A stretch of DNA of 7,532 bases. Origin: Acidithiobacillus sp. GTDB lineage: Bacteria; Pseudomonadota; Gammaproteobacteria; Acidithiobacillales; Acidithiobacillaceae. Position 1 is the first letter of the stretch, and the number at the start of each line of letters is the position of its first letter. Positions 1 to 5,563 of this stretch are shown here, piece after piece. Position numbers and translations under genes: made by a program. The stretch lies in contig JAPTWR010000204.1 of assembly GCA_028065135.1 (NCBI GenBank), positions 1-7,532 of the forward strand, read 5' to 3'. The notes beneath the pieces were generated by a model. It was given only the letters and a program-made list of their open reading frames with translations. It was not told the DNA's origin and did no database searches.

Positions 1-633
1 CGAAACTCTGGAAACCGCATCCTGGGCACCGTTTCCCCTTCTGCCGGGAAAAGCTGCTGCATCAACCCCCTTTTATGAGTCTTGAGCGCATTGAGCTTTT
101 GCGCCTCCAGGGTGATTAAGTCGTCGAGGGAGGAAAGGCAATTGGCGATTTTTTGTTGTTCTGCAAGAGTAGGAGGAATAGGTAACTCGATCTCCGCCAA
201 GTCTGAAGAGTTTATCGCAGGATAGTTAGACCCTGTACATTTCACCATAACTTGGTCGACAAATGAGTCTGTGTGAATACTCTGGTACAAAAAGTGATTG
301 CTGTCCTCGGCCCTTAACTGGGCATAGCCAGTGGACGCGACGTAGTTCTCATCGTCATTAAATTCGCAAAGCAGATTGTTGCGTTGGTAGGGGCGAACTA
401 TTTGGTAAATAATGTCACCAGGTTCTATGAGTCGTTGAGCACGGCTTGGCGCATCGGTTCTGAAAATTCTTGTCTTAGTTTTAAGCTCACCAGCGTCAAC
501 TGCCTCAAGGTCGATATAAACGAAGGATTTAGGTAACCCTTTGTTTGCTGGATTTATTAGTGCTACCGTCTTGAGGGGCTTCCCAGTCCAATTTTCCGTC
601 CCCCGAAACTCCGGAAACCGCAGCCTGGGCACC
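1..633. repeat. Direct repeat pair within hsdS (1-30 and 604-633)
   Basis: The 30 bases at 1-30 match those at 604-633 except at three positions (9, 20 and 30). They lie exactly 603 bases, or 201 codons, apart and in frame. They encode VPRMRFPEF and VPRLRFPEF at the start of the two halves of HsdS. The copies result from, or allow, exchange of recognition domains. Confidence 0.85.
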
Positions 634-659
634 CGACCACTATTTGTTGTTCCACTCAT
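1..659 (-). CDS. hsdS: Type I restriction-modification specificity subunit HsdS (5' part, runs off the window edge)
   Basis: HsdS gives a type I restriction-modification complex its target sequence: two target-recognition domains each read half of a split site, and conserved helices between them bind two HsdM subunits. The 219 residues present start MSGTTNSGRVPRLRFPEF. Residues about 20-160 form the first recognition domain, ending in the family-like stretch NYPAINSSDLAEIELPIPP (145-163). Residues about 164-205 are the conserved helical spacer (LAEQQKIANCLSSLDDLI, then LKTHKRGLMQQLFP). At residue 211 a second VPRMRFPEF begins, a copy of residues 10-18, which marks the start of the second half of the protein. 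The ATG overlaps the TGA of the 40-codon ORF upstream, so translation is probably coupled. The second recognition domain and C-terminus lie outside the window, so whether the gene is intact cannot be judged. The family call is secure. Confidence 0.93.
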   Translation of the reverse strand, partial: MSGTTNSGRVPRLRFPEFRGTENWTGKPLKTVALINPANKGLPKSFVYIDLEAVDAGELKTKTRIFRTDAPSRAQRLIEPGDIIYQIVRPYQRNNLLCEFNDDENYVASTGYAQLRAEDSNHFLYQSIHTDSFVDQVMVKCTGSNYPAINSSDLAEIELPIPPTLAEQQKIANCLSSLDDLITLEAQKLNALKTHKRGLMQQLFPAEGETVPRMRFPEF

Positions 660-778
660 CCGTTGTGCTTTCCTTGTTCTCCCTGCCGTAGCAGGTGATC
701 CACGCTTAATCCATCGATTTGCAAAAGCTTTGTTTCCAGTCGCGTGATAGCCGCGTTCTTGGACTGTTTACTGTTCAT
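656..778 (-). CDS. 40-residue ORF overlapping hsdR and hsdS, unknown function
   Basis: This short frame starts with ATG inside the last codons of hsdR and ends with TGA inside the hsdS start, in an ATGA overlap. The peptide begins MNSKQSKNAAITRLETKLLQ and continues IDGLSVDHLLRQGEQGKHNG. It is basic and mostly helix-compatible, with no membrane segment or signal peptide. It fills exactly the 108-base gap between hsdR and hsdS with no slack at either end, as expected for a translationally coupled gene. Its start is preceded within hsdR by a GGAG-like stretch (GGGGCTGGAGGCTT), which could serve as a ribosome site. I do not recognise a family. Alternatives are a purely relay ORF that carries ribosomes from hsdR to hsdS, or a remnant of an hsdR-hsdS spacer. 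Confidence 0.5.
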   Translation of the reverse strand: MNSKQSKNAAITRLETKLLQIDGLSVDHLLRQGEQGKHNG

Positions 779-3734
779 AAGCCTCCAGCCCCGAAATCTC
801 TCGCCCCTGAGCCTGTTTATGCAGCAAAGGAATCAAATCCTGCATGAGCGCAGTTTCCTTCTGGGTGCGGGCTTTCCAACCTAACTGCAGCGGCGCCAGT
901 AATTCACTCAGTTGTTCGCCATCAAAAATCATCCGGCTCAGAGTCTGCGCCATGAAGTCCTGGAGGGCTTGAGCTTCCAGTCCATGCACCTGGGCGATTT
1001 CTTGTATGCGCTGCTGTTGCTTCTGCTTCTTGAAGTGTTCAAACCCTTCGCGAATGGCCGATTCATCCAGTCCCTTACCCGCTTTCAGAGTATCGATATA
1101 GGCCGTAATCTCTTCCCGATCATCCAGGAACTGAGCATCGGACAGAATCAATCCCACCAGTGCTTCCCGATTCATGGTCTGCTTGCCCGGTGTAGGGTTC
1201 GTATAACGACTGATCAGGGTCATGATGTAGTCGTAATCAATCACGGCCGAGGCAAAAAGGACAAACTCAAAATCCAGCTGCTCAACTTCCGGACTGGTCT
1301 GCTCGCGATTTTGCGCTCTTTGCTCACGCAATCGCTGTGCGGTATCCAGATAAACTCCCCGAAACCCTTGTAAGGTTTCTGGCGGAACCATCTGTTCAAT
1401 GAATTCCCGTTCTTCAGGGGTTAAATCCGTGTATTGATCCAATTGGGTTTTGCAACGCTGTACTTCTTTGAAGCACTGTATGAACTGACAGCGCGCTGCA
1501 TCGCCCTGCAACTGTGGTACGGCTTCAGGGGCAGCCGGTAATCCCTGTGACTGCAGGAAGGTATCCAGTTGCCCCAGAGCGCTTTGTAGGCGGTCGATCA
1601 CCACCGGCGCTTTATCCACCAACCAGATTTTCTTGGCCTGTTCCCCGGATTGTCCGGAGAACAGGCTGATGGCAGTGTCTACGGCCCCTTGTTGCTGGCG
1701 AAAGTCGAGAATATTCCCATAAGGCTTGGTGTCATTGAGCACCCGATTGGTGCGGGAGAAAGCCTGAATCAGTCCGTGGTACTTGAGATTCTTGTCCACA
1801 TAGAGGGTATTGAGATACGCGGAATCAAAACCGGTGAGGAGCATATCCACCACAATGGTGATATCGATTTTCTGGGCATGGGGCAGATCGGTATTGGGGT
1901 ACTGCTGATCCTTGATGCGCTTTTGGACATCCTGATAGTAGAGATCGAATTCCCCGATACGGTGGCTCGTACCATAGCGGTGATTGTACGTGGCCATAAT
2001 AGCCTGTAAGGCGGCTTTCTTGCGATCCGGATCCTGGGCATTGTCGGCTTTCTCCTGGGGTAGATCCTCCTGGATCTGCAGGACATCCTGGTTCCCTTCC
2101 GGCGGTGGCGAGAAAACACAAGCAATGTTCAGCGGCTGATAGTCAGGGTTTTCGGCCTGTTTCTCAGCCTGCATGATCTCGAACAAGCTGTGGTATTCAA
2201 TGGCATCCACAATCGAGGCGGTAGCCAGCAGCGCATTGAACTTGCGCCCAGCGGTAGCGGCGTCATGTTTGGAGAGAATCGCTTCAACAATGGCGCGTTT
2301 GGCTAACGCTTCTCCCGGTTTCGGCGCCTGTTTTCCTTCGGGCTTGTAGTAGTCCACATGAAAGCGCAGAACATTGAGGTCATCAATGGCGTGCGTGATG
2401 GTGTAGGCATGGAGCTGCTGCTGGAAGATGTCTGCGGTGGTGCGATAGGAAGCTTGTTCCCCCTCGATCTGCTGGTAATTGGCATTCTGCTCAAAGATGG
2501 GGGTGCCCGTAAAACCAAAGAGCTGGGCATTGGGAAAGAATTCCTTGATGGCTTGATGGTTCTCGCCAAATTGGGAGCGGTGACATTCATCGAAAATGAA
2601 TACCATGCGCTTATGCCGTAAGGGTTCCAGTTTTTCTTTGTAGTGGTAGCGATGATTCCCATCCAGAGCTAACCCGAGTTTCTGGATGGTGGTCACGATG
2701 ACTTTATCGGCATAGTCGTCAGAAAGCAGTCGGTTCACCAATGTACCGGTATGGGTATTGGCTTCTACACATTTTTCCTGAAAACGATTAAATTCATCGC
2801 GGGTCTGGCGGTCGAGGTCTTTGCGGTCCACCACAAACAGGCATTTGTCGATATCGGGATTGTCTTTGAGGAGAGTCGAGGCTTTGAAAGAGGTCAGGGT
2901 CTTGCCACTGCCAGTGGTATGCCAGATATAGCCATTGCCGCGATGCTGGTGAATGCAATCCACGATCGCTTTGACGGCATAGATTTGATACGGCCGCATC
3001 ATCAGGAGCTTTTGTTCGCTCGCGACCAGTACCATGTAGCGGCTGATCATCTCTCCTAATGTGCATTTCGCCAGAAAGGCGTCGGCAAAATCATCCAGAT
3101 GGGTGATCTTGCTGTTGTCTTCCCGCGCAAATTGGTAGAGCGGTAAAAAGCGTTCCTCGGCATTGAAGGCAAAATGACGGCTGTTGTTATTGGCGAAATA
3201 CCAGGTATCGCTGCGGTTACTAACGATGAACAGTTGCAGAAAACAGAGCAGAGTCTTGGCATAACCGTTGCCGGGATCATGCTTATACTCGACGATTTGC
3301 TGAATGGCGCGACGAGGGCTGATCTGCAGGGTTTTGAGTTCGATCTGAACGACGGGTACGCCATTGATGAGCAGCATCACGTCATAGCGATGATGGCTGT
3401 AATCGGTGTTGATGCGCAGCTGATGGATCACTTCAAAGGTGTTTTTGCACCAGTCCTTGATATTGACCAGGGTATAGTGCAGCGCCGTACCGTCATCGCG
3501 CTCGAAATGGTTGCGTTCCCGCAGGATGCGAGACGCCGCATACACATCAGGGGTCACAATAGACTCCAGCAGTCGGGCGAATTCACTGTCACTGAGGGAA
3601 ACGTGATTCAGGGCTTCAAAATGATGGCGGAAGTTGGCTTCCAGAGCGGCCCGATCATGAATATCCGGGCGATAGCTGTACTTCAGATCGCCCAGTTTTT
3701 GGATGAGGGCTTCTTCAATTTCTTGTTCGGTCAT
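768..3734 (-). CDS. hsdR: Type I restriction endonuclease/translocase subunit HsdR
   Basis: HsdR is the motor and nuclease subunit of a type I restriction complex: it joins HsdM and HsdS, pumps DNA by ATP hydrolysis and cuts at a distance from unmethylated sites. The protein has 988 residues, close to the roughly 1,000 of EcoR124I-type HsdR. The N-terminal nuclease shows the PD-(D/E)xK pattern with D118 in RYDVM, E132 and K134 in IELK, and a following QIVEY (146-150) fitting the QxxxY element. The superfamily 2 motor follows: Walker A TGSGKT (274-279), DECH box (382-385), TGTP (409-412), motif V around LLTGFDSAYLN (632-642) and motif VI QAFSRTNR (657-664). The rest is the helical C-terminal region that contacts the methyltransferase core. 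All key residues are present, so the gene looks functional. AGGAGG lies 14 bases before the ATG, a long spacing. Its last codons contain the start of the next small ORF. Confidence 0.97.
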   Translation of the reverse strand: MTEQEIEEALIQKLGDLKYSYRPDIHDRAALEANFRHHFEALNHVSLSDSEFARLLESIVTPDVYAASRILRERNHFERDDGTALHYTLVNIKDWCKNTFEVIHQLRINTDYSHHRYDVMLLINGVPVVQIELKTLQISPRRAIQQIVEYKHDPGNGYAKTLLCFLQLFIVSNRSDTWYFANNNSRHFAFNAEERFLPLYQFAREDNSKITHLDDFADAFLAKCTLGEMISRYMVLVASEQKLLMMRPYQIYAVKAIVDCIHQHRGNGYIWHTTGSGKTLTSFKASTLLKDNPDIDKCLFVVDRKDLDRQTRDEFNRFQEKCVEANTHTGTLVNRLLSDDYADKVIVTTIQKLGLALDGNHRYHYKEKLEPLRHKRMVFIFDECHRSQFGENHQAIKEFFPNAQLFGFTGTPIFEQNANYQQIEGEQASYRTTADIFQQQLHAYTITHAIDDLNVLRFHVDYYKPEGKQAPKPGEALAKRAIVEAILSKHDAATAGRKFNALLATASIVDAIEYHSLFEIMQAEKQAENPDYQPLNIACVFSPPPEGNQDVLQIQEDLPQEKADNAQDPDRKKAALQAIMATYNHRYGTSHRIGEFDLYYQDVQKRIKDQQYPNTDLPHAQKIDITIVVDMLLTGFDSAYLNTLYVDKNLKYHGLIQAFSRTNRVLNDTKPYGNILDFRQQQGAVDTAISLFSGQSGEQAKKIWLVDKAPVVIDRLQSALGQLDTFLQSQGLPAAPEAVPQLQGDAARCQFIQCFKEVQRCKTQLDQYTDLTPEEREFIEQMVPPETLQGFRGVYLDTAQRLREQRAQNREQTSPEVEQLDFEFVLFASAVIDYDYIMTLISRYTNPTPGKQTMNREALVGLILSDAQFLDDREEITAYIDTLKAGKGLDESAIREGFEHFKKQKQQQRIQEIAQVHGLEAQALQDFMAQTLSRMIFDGEQLSELLAPLQLGWKARTQKETALMQDLIPLLHKQAQGREISGLEAYEQ

Positions 3735-3772
3735 GTTGCGGGATGCGGCCTCCTGAAAACATTCACGCCCAT
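3731..3772 (-). CDS. Possible 13-residue leader ORF coupled to hsdR
   Basis: An ATG at 3772 opens a frame encoding MGVNVFRRPHPAT that ends in TGA overlapping the hsdR ATG (ATGA arrangement). It runs through the hsdR Shine-Dalgarno sequence and the hairpin arm that pairs with it, so ribosomes on it would open the hairpin and end at the hsdR start. It lacks a convincing ribosome site of its own, and a frame this short can arise by chance. It is listed because the same overlap style recurs between the 40-codon ORF and hsdS. Confidence 0.2.
   Translation of the reverse strand: MGVNVFRRPHPAT
3749..3754 (-). promoter_or_regulatory. hsdR ribosome-binding site, possibly masked by a hairpin
   Basis: Reading the minus strand, AGGAGG is a near-perfect Shine-Dalgarno sequence placed 14 bases before the hsdR ATG, which is longer than optimal. 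CTCCTGAA at 3789-3782 is perfectly complementary to TTCAGGAG at 3757-3750, so in the mRNA an 8-base-pair stem with a loop of about 24 bases could cover the site. Whether the stem forms is inference. Confidence 0.55.
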
Positions 3773-3822
3773 GGTGCGAGGTTCAGGAGCTTACGTCAAT
3801 TTTTGCAGGGAATAGAAGTGGT

Positions 3823-4086
3823 TCAAAGGGAGGGTTTGTGCCGGGAAGGACCATCCTCATCGAAGGTTCCGCCATTTCCCGAAGCCATGGCCCAGATTAA
3901 AGCGGCAATCCAGCCGAGTAACGTCCATCCCAGCAAAATGTCCAGGAGCGTGATGGCGGTAAGATGTGGACTACCCATAGTCCAAGCCATAAAGATTGGA
4001 AGCGCATAGACCAGCGCAGCGATTACAAAGGCCGCTATCAGTAAAAACAGAAAACCAGCGCGACTATCCACCATCCAGTGCATCAT
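3823..4086 (-). CDS. Small two-helix membrane protein, superinfection immunity (Imm)-like
   Basis: An inner-membrane protein of 87 residues from the preferred start. It has two strong hydrophobic helices, residues about 11-35 (GFLFLLIAAFVIAALVYALP) and about 43-67, followed by a short charged tail. The second helix carries LLGWTLLGWIAALIWAMA, which matches my recollection of the pattern in the superinfection-immunity family named after phage T4 Imm, a protein that stops DNA entry by a second phage. Many chromosomal members of that family have no proven role. An ATG at 4095 would add three residues, but it directly abuts the only Shine-Dalgarno match, AAGG at 4099-4096. The ATG at 4086 has a workable 9-base spacing, so I prefer it. 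The gene lies 88 bases upstream of hsdR on the same strand with no obvious terminator between, so the two may be co-transcribed. Confidence 0.72.
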   Translation of the reverse strand: MMHWMVDSRAGFLFLLIAAFVIAALVYALPIFMAWTMGSPHLTAITLLDILLGWTLLGWIAALIWAMASGNGGTFDEDGPSRHKPSL

Positions 4087-4095
4087 TAACGGCAT

Positions 4096-4565
4096 CCTTA
4101 TTTATGGAAATACCAGCATACTAAGGCACTCGAAAGCAGGAGAAGCCTTTCCTTGCTGGCAATATTACAAACCCGACACGCAAGAGTAAATAAGCTTTTA
4201 CTGTCATCCAGGCCCAGGCCGCATGCCCCTTCATAGCACGAATGGCCGCAAGAGGGTCGAATGCCACAATCTGTAAAGCGCTCTGGTTGGTCCAGCTGGT
4301 CGCACCCGTGTTTGTTCCCAATTCTGCAAAGTTTTGAGCTTTATCCCTCATCATCAAGGATGGTCGAAATGGTTTTTGGTTATAAAATGGGGGATAGGAT
4401 TTGACGATGACTATCGCCAAACTGTACGCCAATCAATGCGTTCATTCTTTCATGCGAGAAAGTTTATTTTGATGATGTTTTTCAGGTTCAGCATTTATAT
4501 GACACATATTGTCGCAGCATGATGCTACCGTACTCCTGTCGCCCAACCGCACCCAGGAGAACGCC
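4096..4565. other. Intergenic region between divergent gene groups
   Basis: This stretch of about 470 bases separates the minus-strand restriction group from the plus-strand genes, so promoters for both directions should lie here. Part of it holds the doubtful minus-strand frame at 4121-4351. The segment 4458-4512 is distinctly AT-rich and probably contains the promoter of the gene at 4566. It includes TTGATG (4469-4474) and TATATG (4496-4501), but not at proper spacing, so I do not commit to a -35/-10 pair. ATATG-ACA-CATAT at 4497-4509 is a short inverted repeat. I see no RNA gene and no mobile element here. Confidence 0.45.
4121..4351 (-). CDS. Possible small hypothetical protein (76 residues)
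   Basis: This open frame starts MRDKAQNFAELGTNTGATSW and ends near ILPARKGFSCFRVP. Its stop lies about 35 bases before the start of the Imm-like gene on the same strand, a spacing that would fit an operon. The middle contains LAAIRAMKGHAAWAWMTVKA followed by a hydrophobic stretch, so a single weak membrane segment is possible. The frame stays open upstream to an ATG at 4432, but no start has a clear Shine-Dalgarno sequence; the pair of adjacent ATGs at 4354 and 4351 is the most compact choice. I recognise no family. It could be an unselected open frame in an intergenic stretch. Confidence 0.25.
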   Translation of the reverse strand: MRDKAQNFAELGTNTGATSWTNQSALQIVAFDPLAAIRAMKGHAAWAWMTVKAYLLLRVGFVILPARKGFSCFRVP

Positions 4566-5165
4566 ATGAGTCTTGAATCCATCATCCAGCAACAACAAGA
4601 AACCCTACAACGCTGGCATCAACAATCCAGTCGGGATGCTGAAGATCTTGCCGAATCACTCGTCGAACGCTTCCAAGTCCATGTTGCCGCTGAACTGGAT
4701 GGTTTTGTCTGGGATTTCGCCGATGATTTTGTCACGATGATTACCGCCGAATGGGGAGACCAATATGCCAATCAGGTCGATGCGCACTGGCAAAAAACAT
4801 TGGGCCACCTGCAAAGACAACTCGAAGCCCATGTAGGGAATGAAACACCTGAGTATGCGCGAACATCCGGCGAGTTGGACCGACGATCCCTGTACTTTTG
4901 TGTGGACAAAAGCACCTTCAAAAAGGCTTTTGATGAAGCCAAGCCGGGCGTGCTGGGTATGCTCCTGTCACCCTCCATGGATAGTGAACGCTGGGATGAC
5001 TGGTCTGCCGAACAAAACCAGAAAATCCTCCAATCCCTCAAAAAGGCCCTGTCTTCCATACAACCCAAAATTGCTCGCGCCATCAGTAAAACCCTGGACG
5101 ATGCCTATGACGAATATGACCAGGGTCTGGCGTTGTTAAAGCCCTGCTCTTTGGTCGAAGCGTGA
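4566..5165 (+). CDS. Hypothetical acidic protein, 199 residues
   Basis: I do not recognise a family. The start is ATG 4566, preceded by AGGAGA at 4555-4560 with a 5-base gap. The same frame is open from 4509 but has no ribosome site there. The protein begins MSLESIIQQQQETLQRWHQQ, a glutamine-rich, probably helical segment (residues 1-45). An acidic and aromatic middle region follows, with WDFADDFVTMITAEW at about 48-62. A central part has YARTSGELDRRSLYFCVDK, and a C-terminal region of long amphipathic helices runs from about residue 140. It has no signal peptide, membrane segment or metal-binding cysteine motif, so it is probably cytoplasmic and largely alpha-helical. It precedes the zinc-ribbon/WYL pair by 191 bases on the same strand. 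That pair has its own promoter-like sequence, so co-transcription is uncertain. Confidence 0.85.
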   Translation: MSLESIIQQQQETLQRWHQQSSRDAEDLAESLVERFQVHVAAELDGFVWDFADDFVTMITAEWGDQYANQVDAHWQKTLGHLQRQLEAHVGNETPEYARTSGELDRRSLYFCVDKSTFKKAFDEAKPGVLGMLLSPSMDSERWDDWSAEQNQKILQSLKKALSSIQPKIARAISKTLDDAYDEYDQGLALLKPCSLVEA

Positions 5166-5197
5166 ATGCCCCAAGGCGAAAGATAGCTCGCGAGATG

Positions 5198-5209
5198 GCA
5201 ATGCATTGC
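5198..5209. repeat. 12-base perfect palindrome, candidate operator
   Basis: GCAATGCATTGC reads the same on both strands. It lies downstream of the 199-residue protein gene and about 40 bases before the -35 element of the promoter proposed for the zinc-ribbon/WYL pair. A second perfect palindrome, CTCGCGAG, lies just before it at 5187-5194. WYL regulators act as dimers on inverted repeats near their own promoters, so an operator role is plausible but unproven. Confidence 0.35.
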
Positions 5210-5248
5210 AGGAATCCAGAATGACCAGAATAGCGACAATGCCGTGCT

Positions 5249-5277
5249 TTACCACGCAGAGGATCAAAGGCTATAGT
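5249..5277 (+). promoter_or_regulatory. Predicted sigma70 promoter of the zinc-ribbon/WYL pair
   Basis: TTACCA (5249-5254) and TATAGT (5272-5277) are separated by 17 bases and match the consensus hexamers in 4 of 6 and 5 of 6 positions. Transcription would begin near 5284, leaving a leader of about 73 bases before the zinc-ribbon ATG. A direct repeat of ATCAAAG (5263-5269 and 5281-5287) brackets the -10 element, which could be a regulator site. Confidence 0.5.
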
Positions 5278-5300
5278 TCCATCAAAGAGCGCTGTTATCC

Positions 5301-5330
5301 ACCCATGAAAAGCAGGCAACAGGCATGGGT
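5301..5330 (+). promoter_or_regulatory. Inverted repeat in the leader of the zinc-ribbon/WYL pair
   Basis: ACCCATG (5301-5307) and CATGGGT (5324-5330) are perfect 7-base arms around 16 bases. The element lies between the predicted transcription start and the Shine-Dalgarno sequence of the zinc-ribbon gene. It could be a dimeric repressor site or an mRNA hairpin. No run of T follows, so it does not look like an intrinsic terminator. Confidence 0.35.
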
Positions 5331-5356
5331 TGCGCAGCACTTTAATAAGGAAAAAA

Positions 5357-5563
5357 ATGATCAAACCAGCCGCCATGCAGTTATCTTGCCCAAACTGTGG
5401 ATGGAAGAACCGGTTCCAGCCCCGCAGCGATGCCTTACTGGGACAGGAATGGCCCCAACAATGCCCGCAGTGCGGCAATCCGCATTTGCACAGCACGTCC
5501 ATACCCTCAATCTCAGAAAGCCTGACCCAACTGCTGGGACAAGTTCGAGGCAAAAGGTCGTGA
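5357..5563 (+). CDS. Small zinc-ribbon protein, 68 residues
   Basis: The protein begins MIKPAAMQLSCPNCGWKNRF and holds two CxxC knuckles, C11-P-N-C14 and C36-P-Q-C39, 21 residues apart. This is the classic spacing of a zinc ribbon that binds one zinc ion. The ribbon is followed by a serine-rich linker and a basic tail ending GQVRGKRS. ATG 5357 is preceded by AAGGA, giving a good ribosome site; upstream in-frame ATGs have none. Its TGA overlaps the GTG of the WYL regulator (GTGA), so the two are almost certainly translated together and may act together. Such small ribbons often mediate protein-protein or nucleic-acid contacts, but no specific role can be assigned. A much longer frame on the same strand covers this gene in a different phase, and automatic annotation may miss it. 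Confidence 0.78.
   Translation: MIKPAAMQLSCPNCGWKNRFQPRSDALLGQEWPQQCPQCGNPHLHSTSIPSISESLTQLLGQVRGKRS

Noticed and set aside
541..747. Plus-strand frame of 68 codons
   Set aside because: Antisense to hsdS and the 40-codon ORF, both of which have stronger support.
912..1373. Plus-strand frame of 153 codons
   Set aside because: Antisense to the hsdR C-terminal region with no supporting motif or ribosome site.
3174..3815. 213-codon plus-strand frame
   Set aside because: Antisense to the conserved nuclease end of hsdR; a shadow of that gene's codon pattern.
4509..4565. Upstream ATG for the 199-residue protein
   Set aside because: No Shine-Dalgarno sequence, and it sits in the likely promoter region; ATG 4566 has AGGAGA at good spacing.
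5206..5559. N-terminal extension of the WYL frame giving a 439-residue protein
   Set aside because: No ribosome site at 5206, no recognisable domain, and it overlaps the better-supported zinc-ribbon gene in another phase. WYL homology starts just after GTG 5560.
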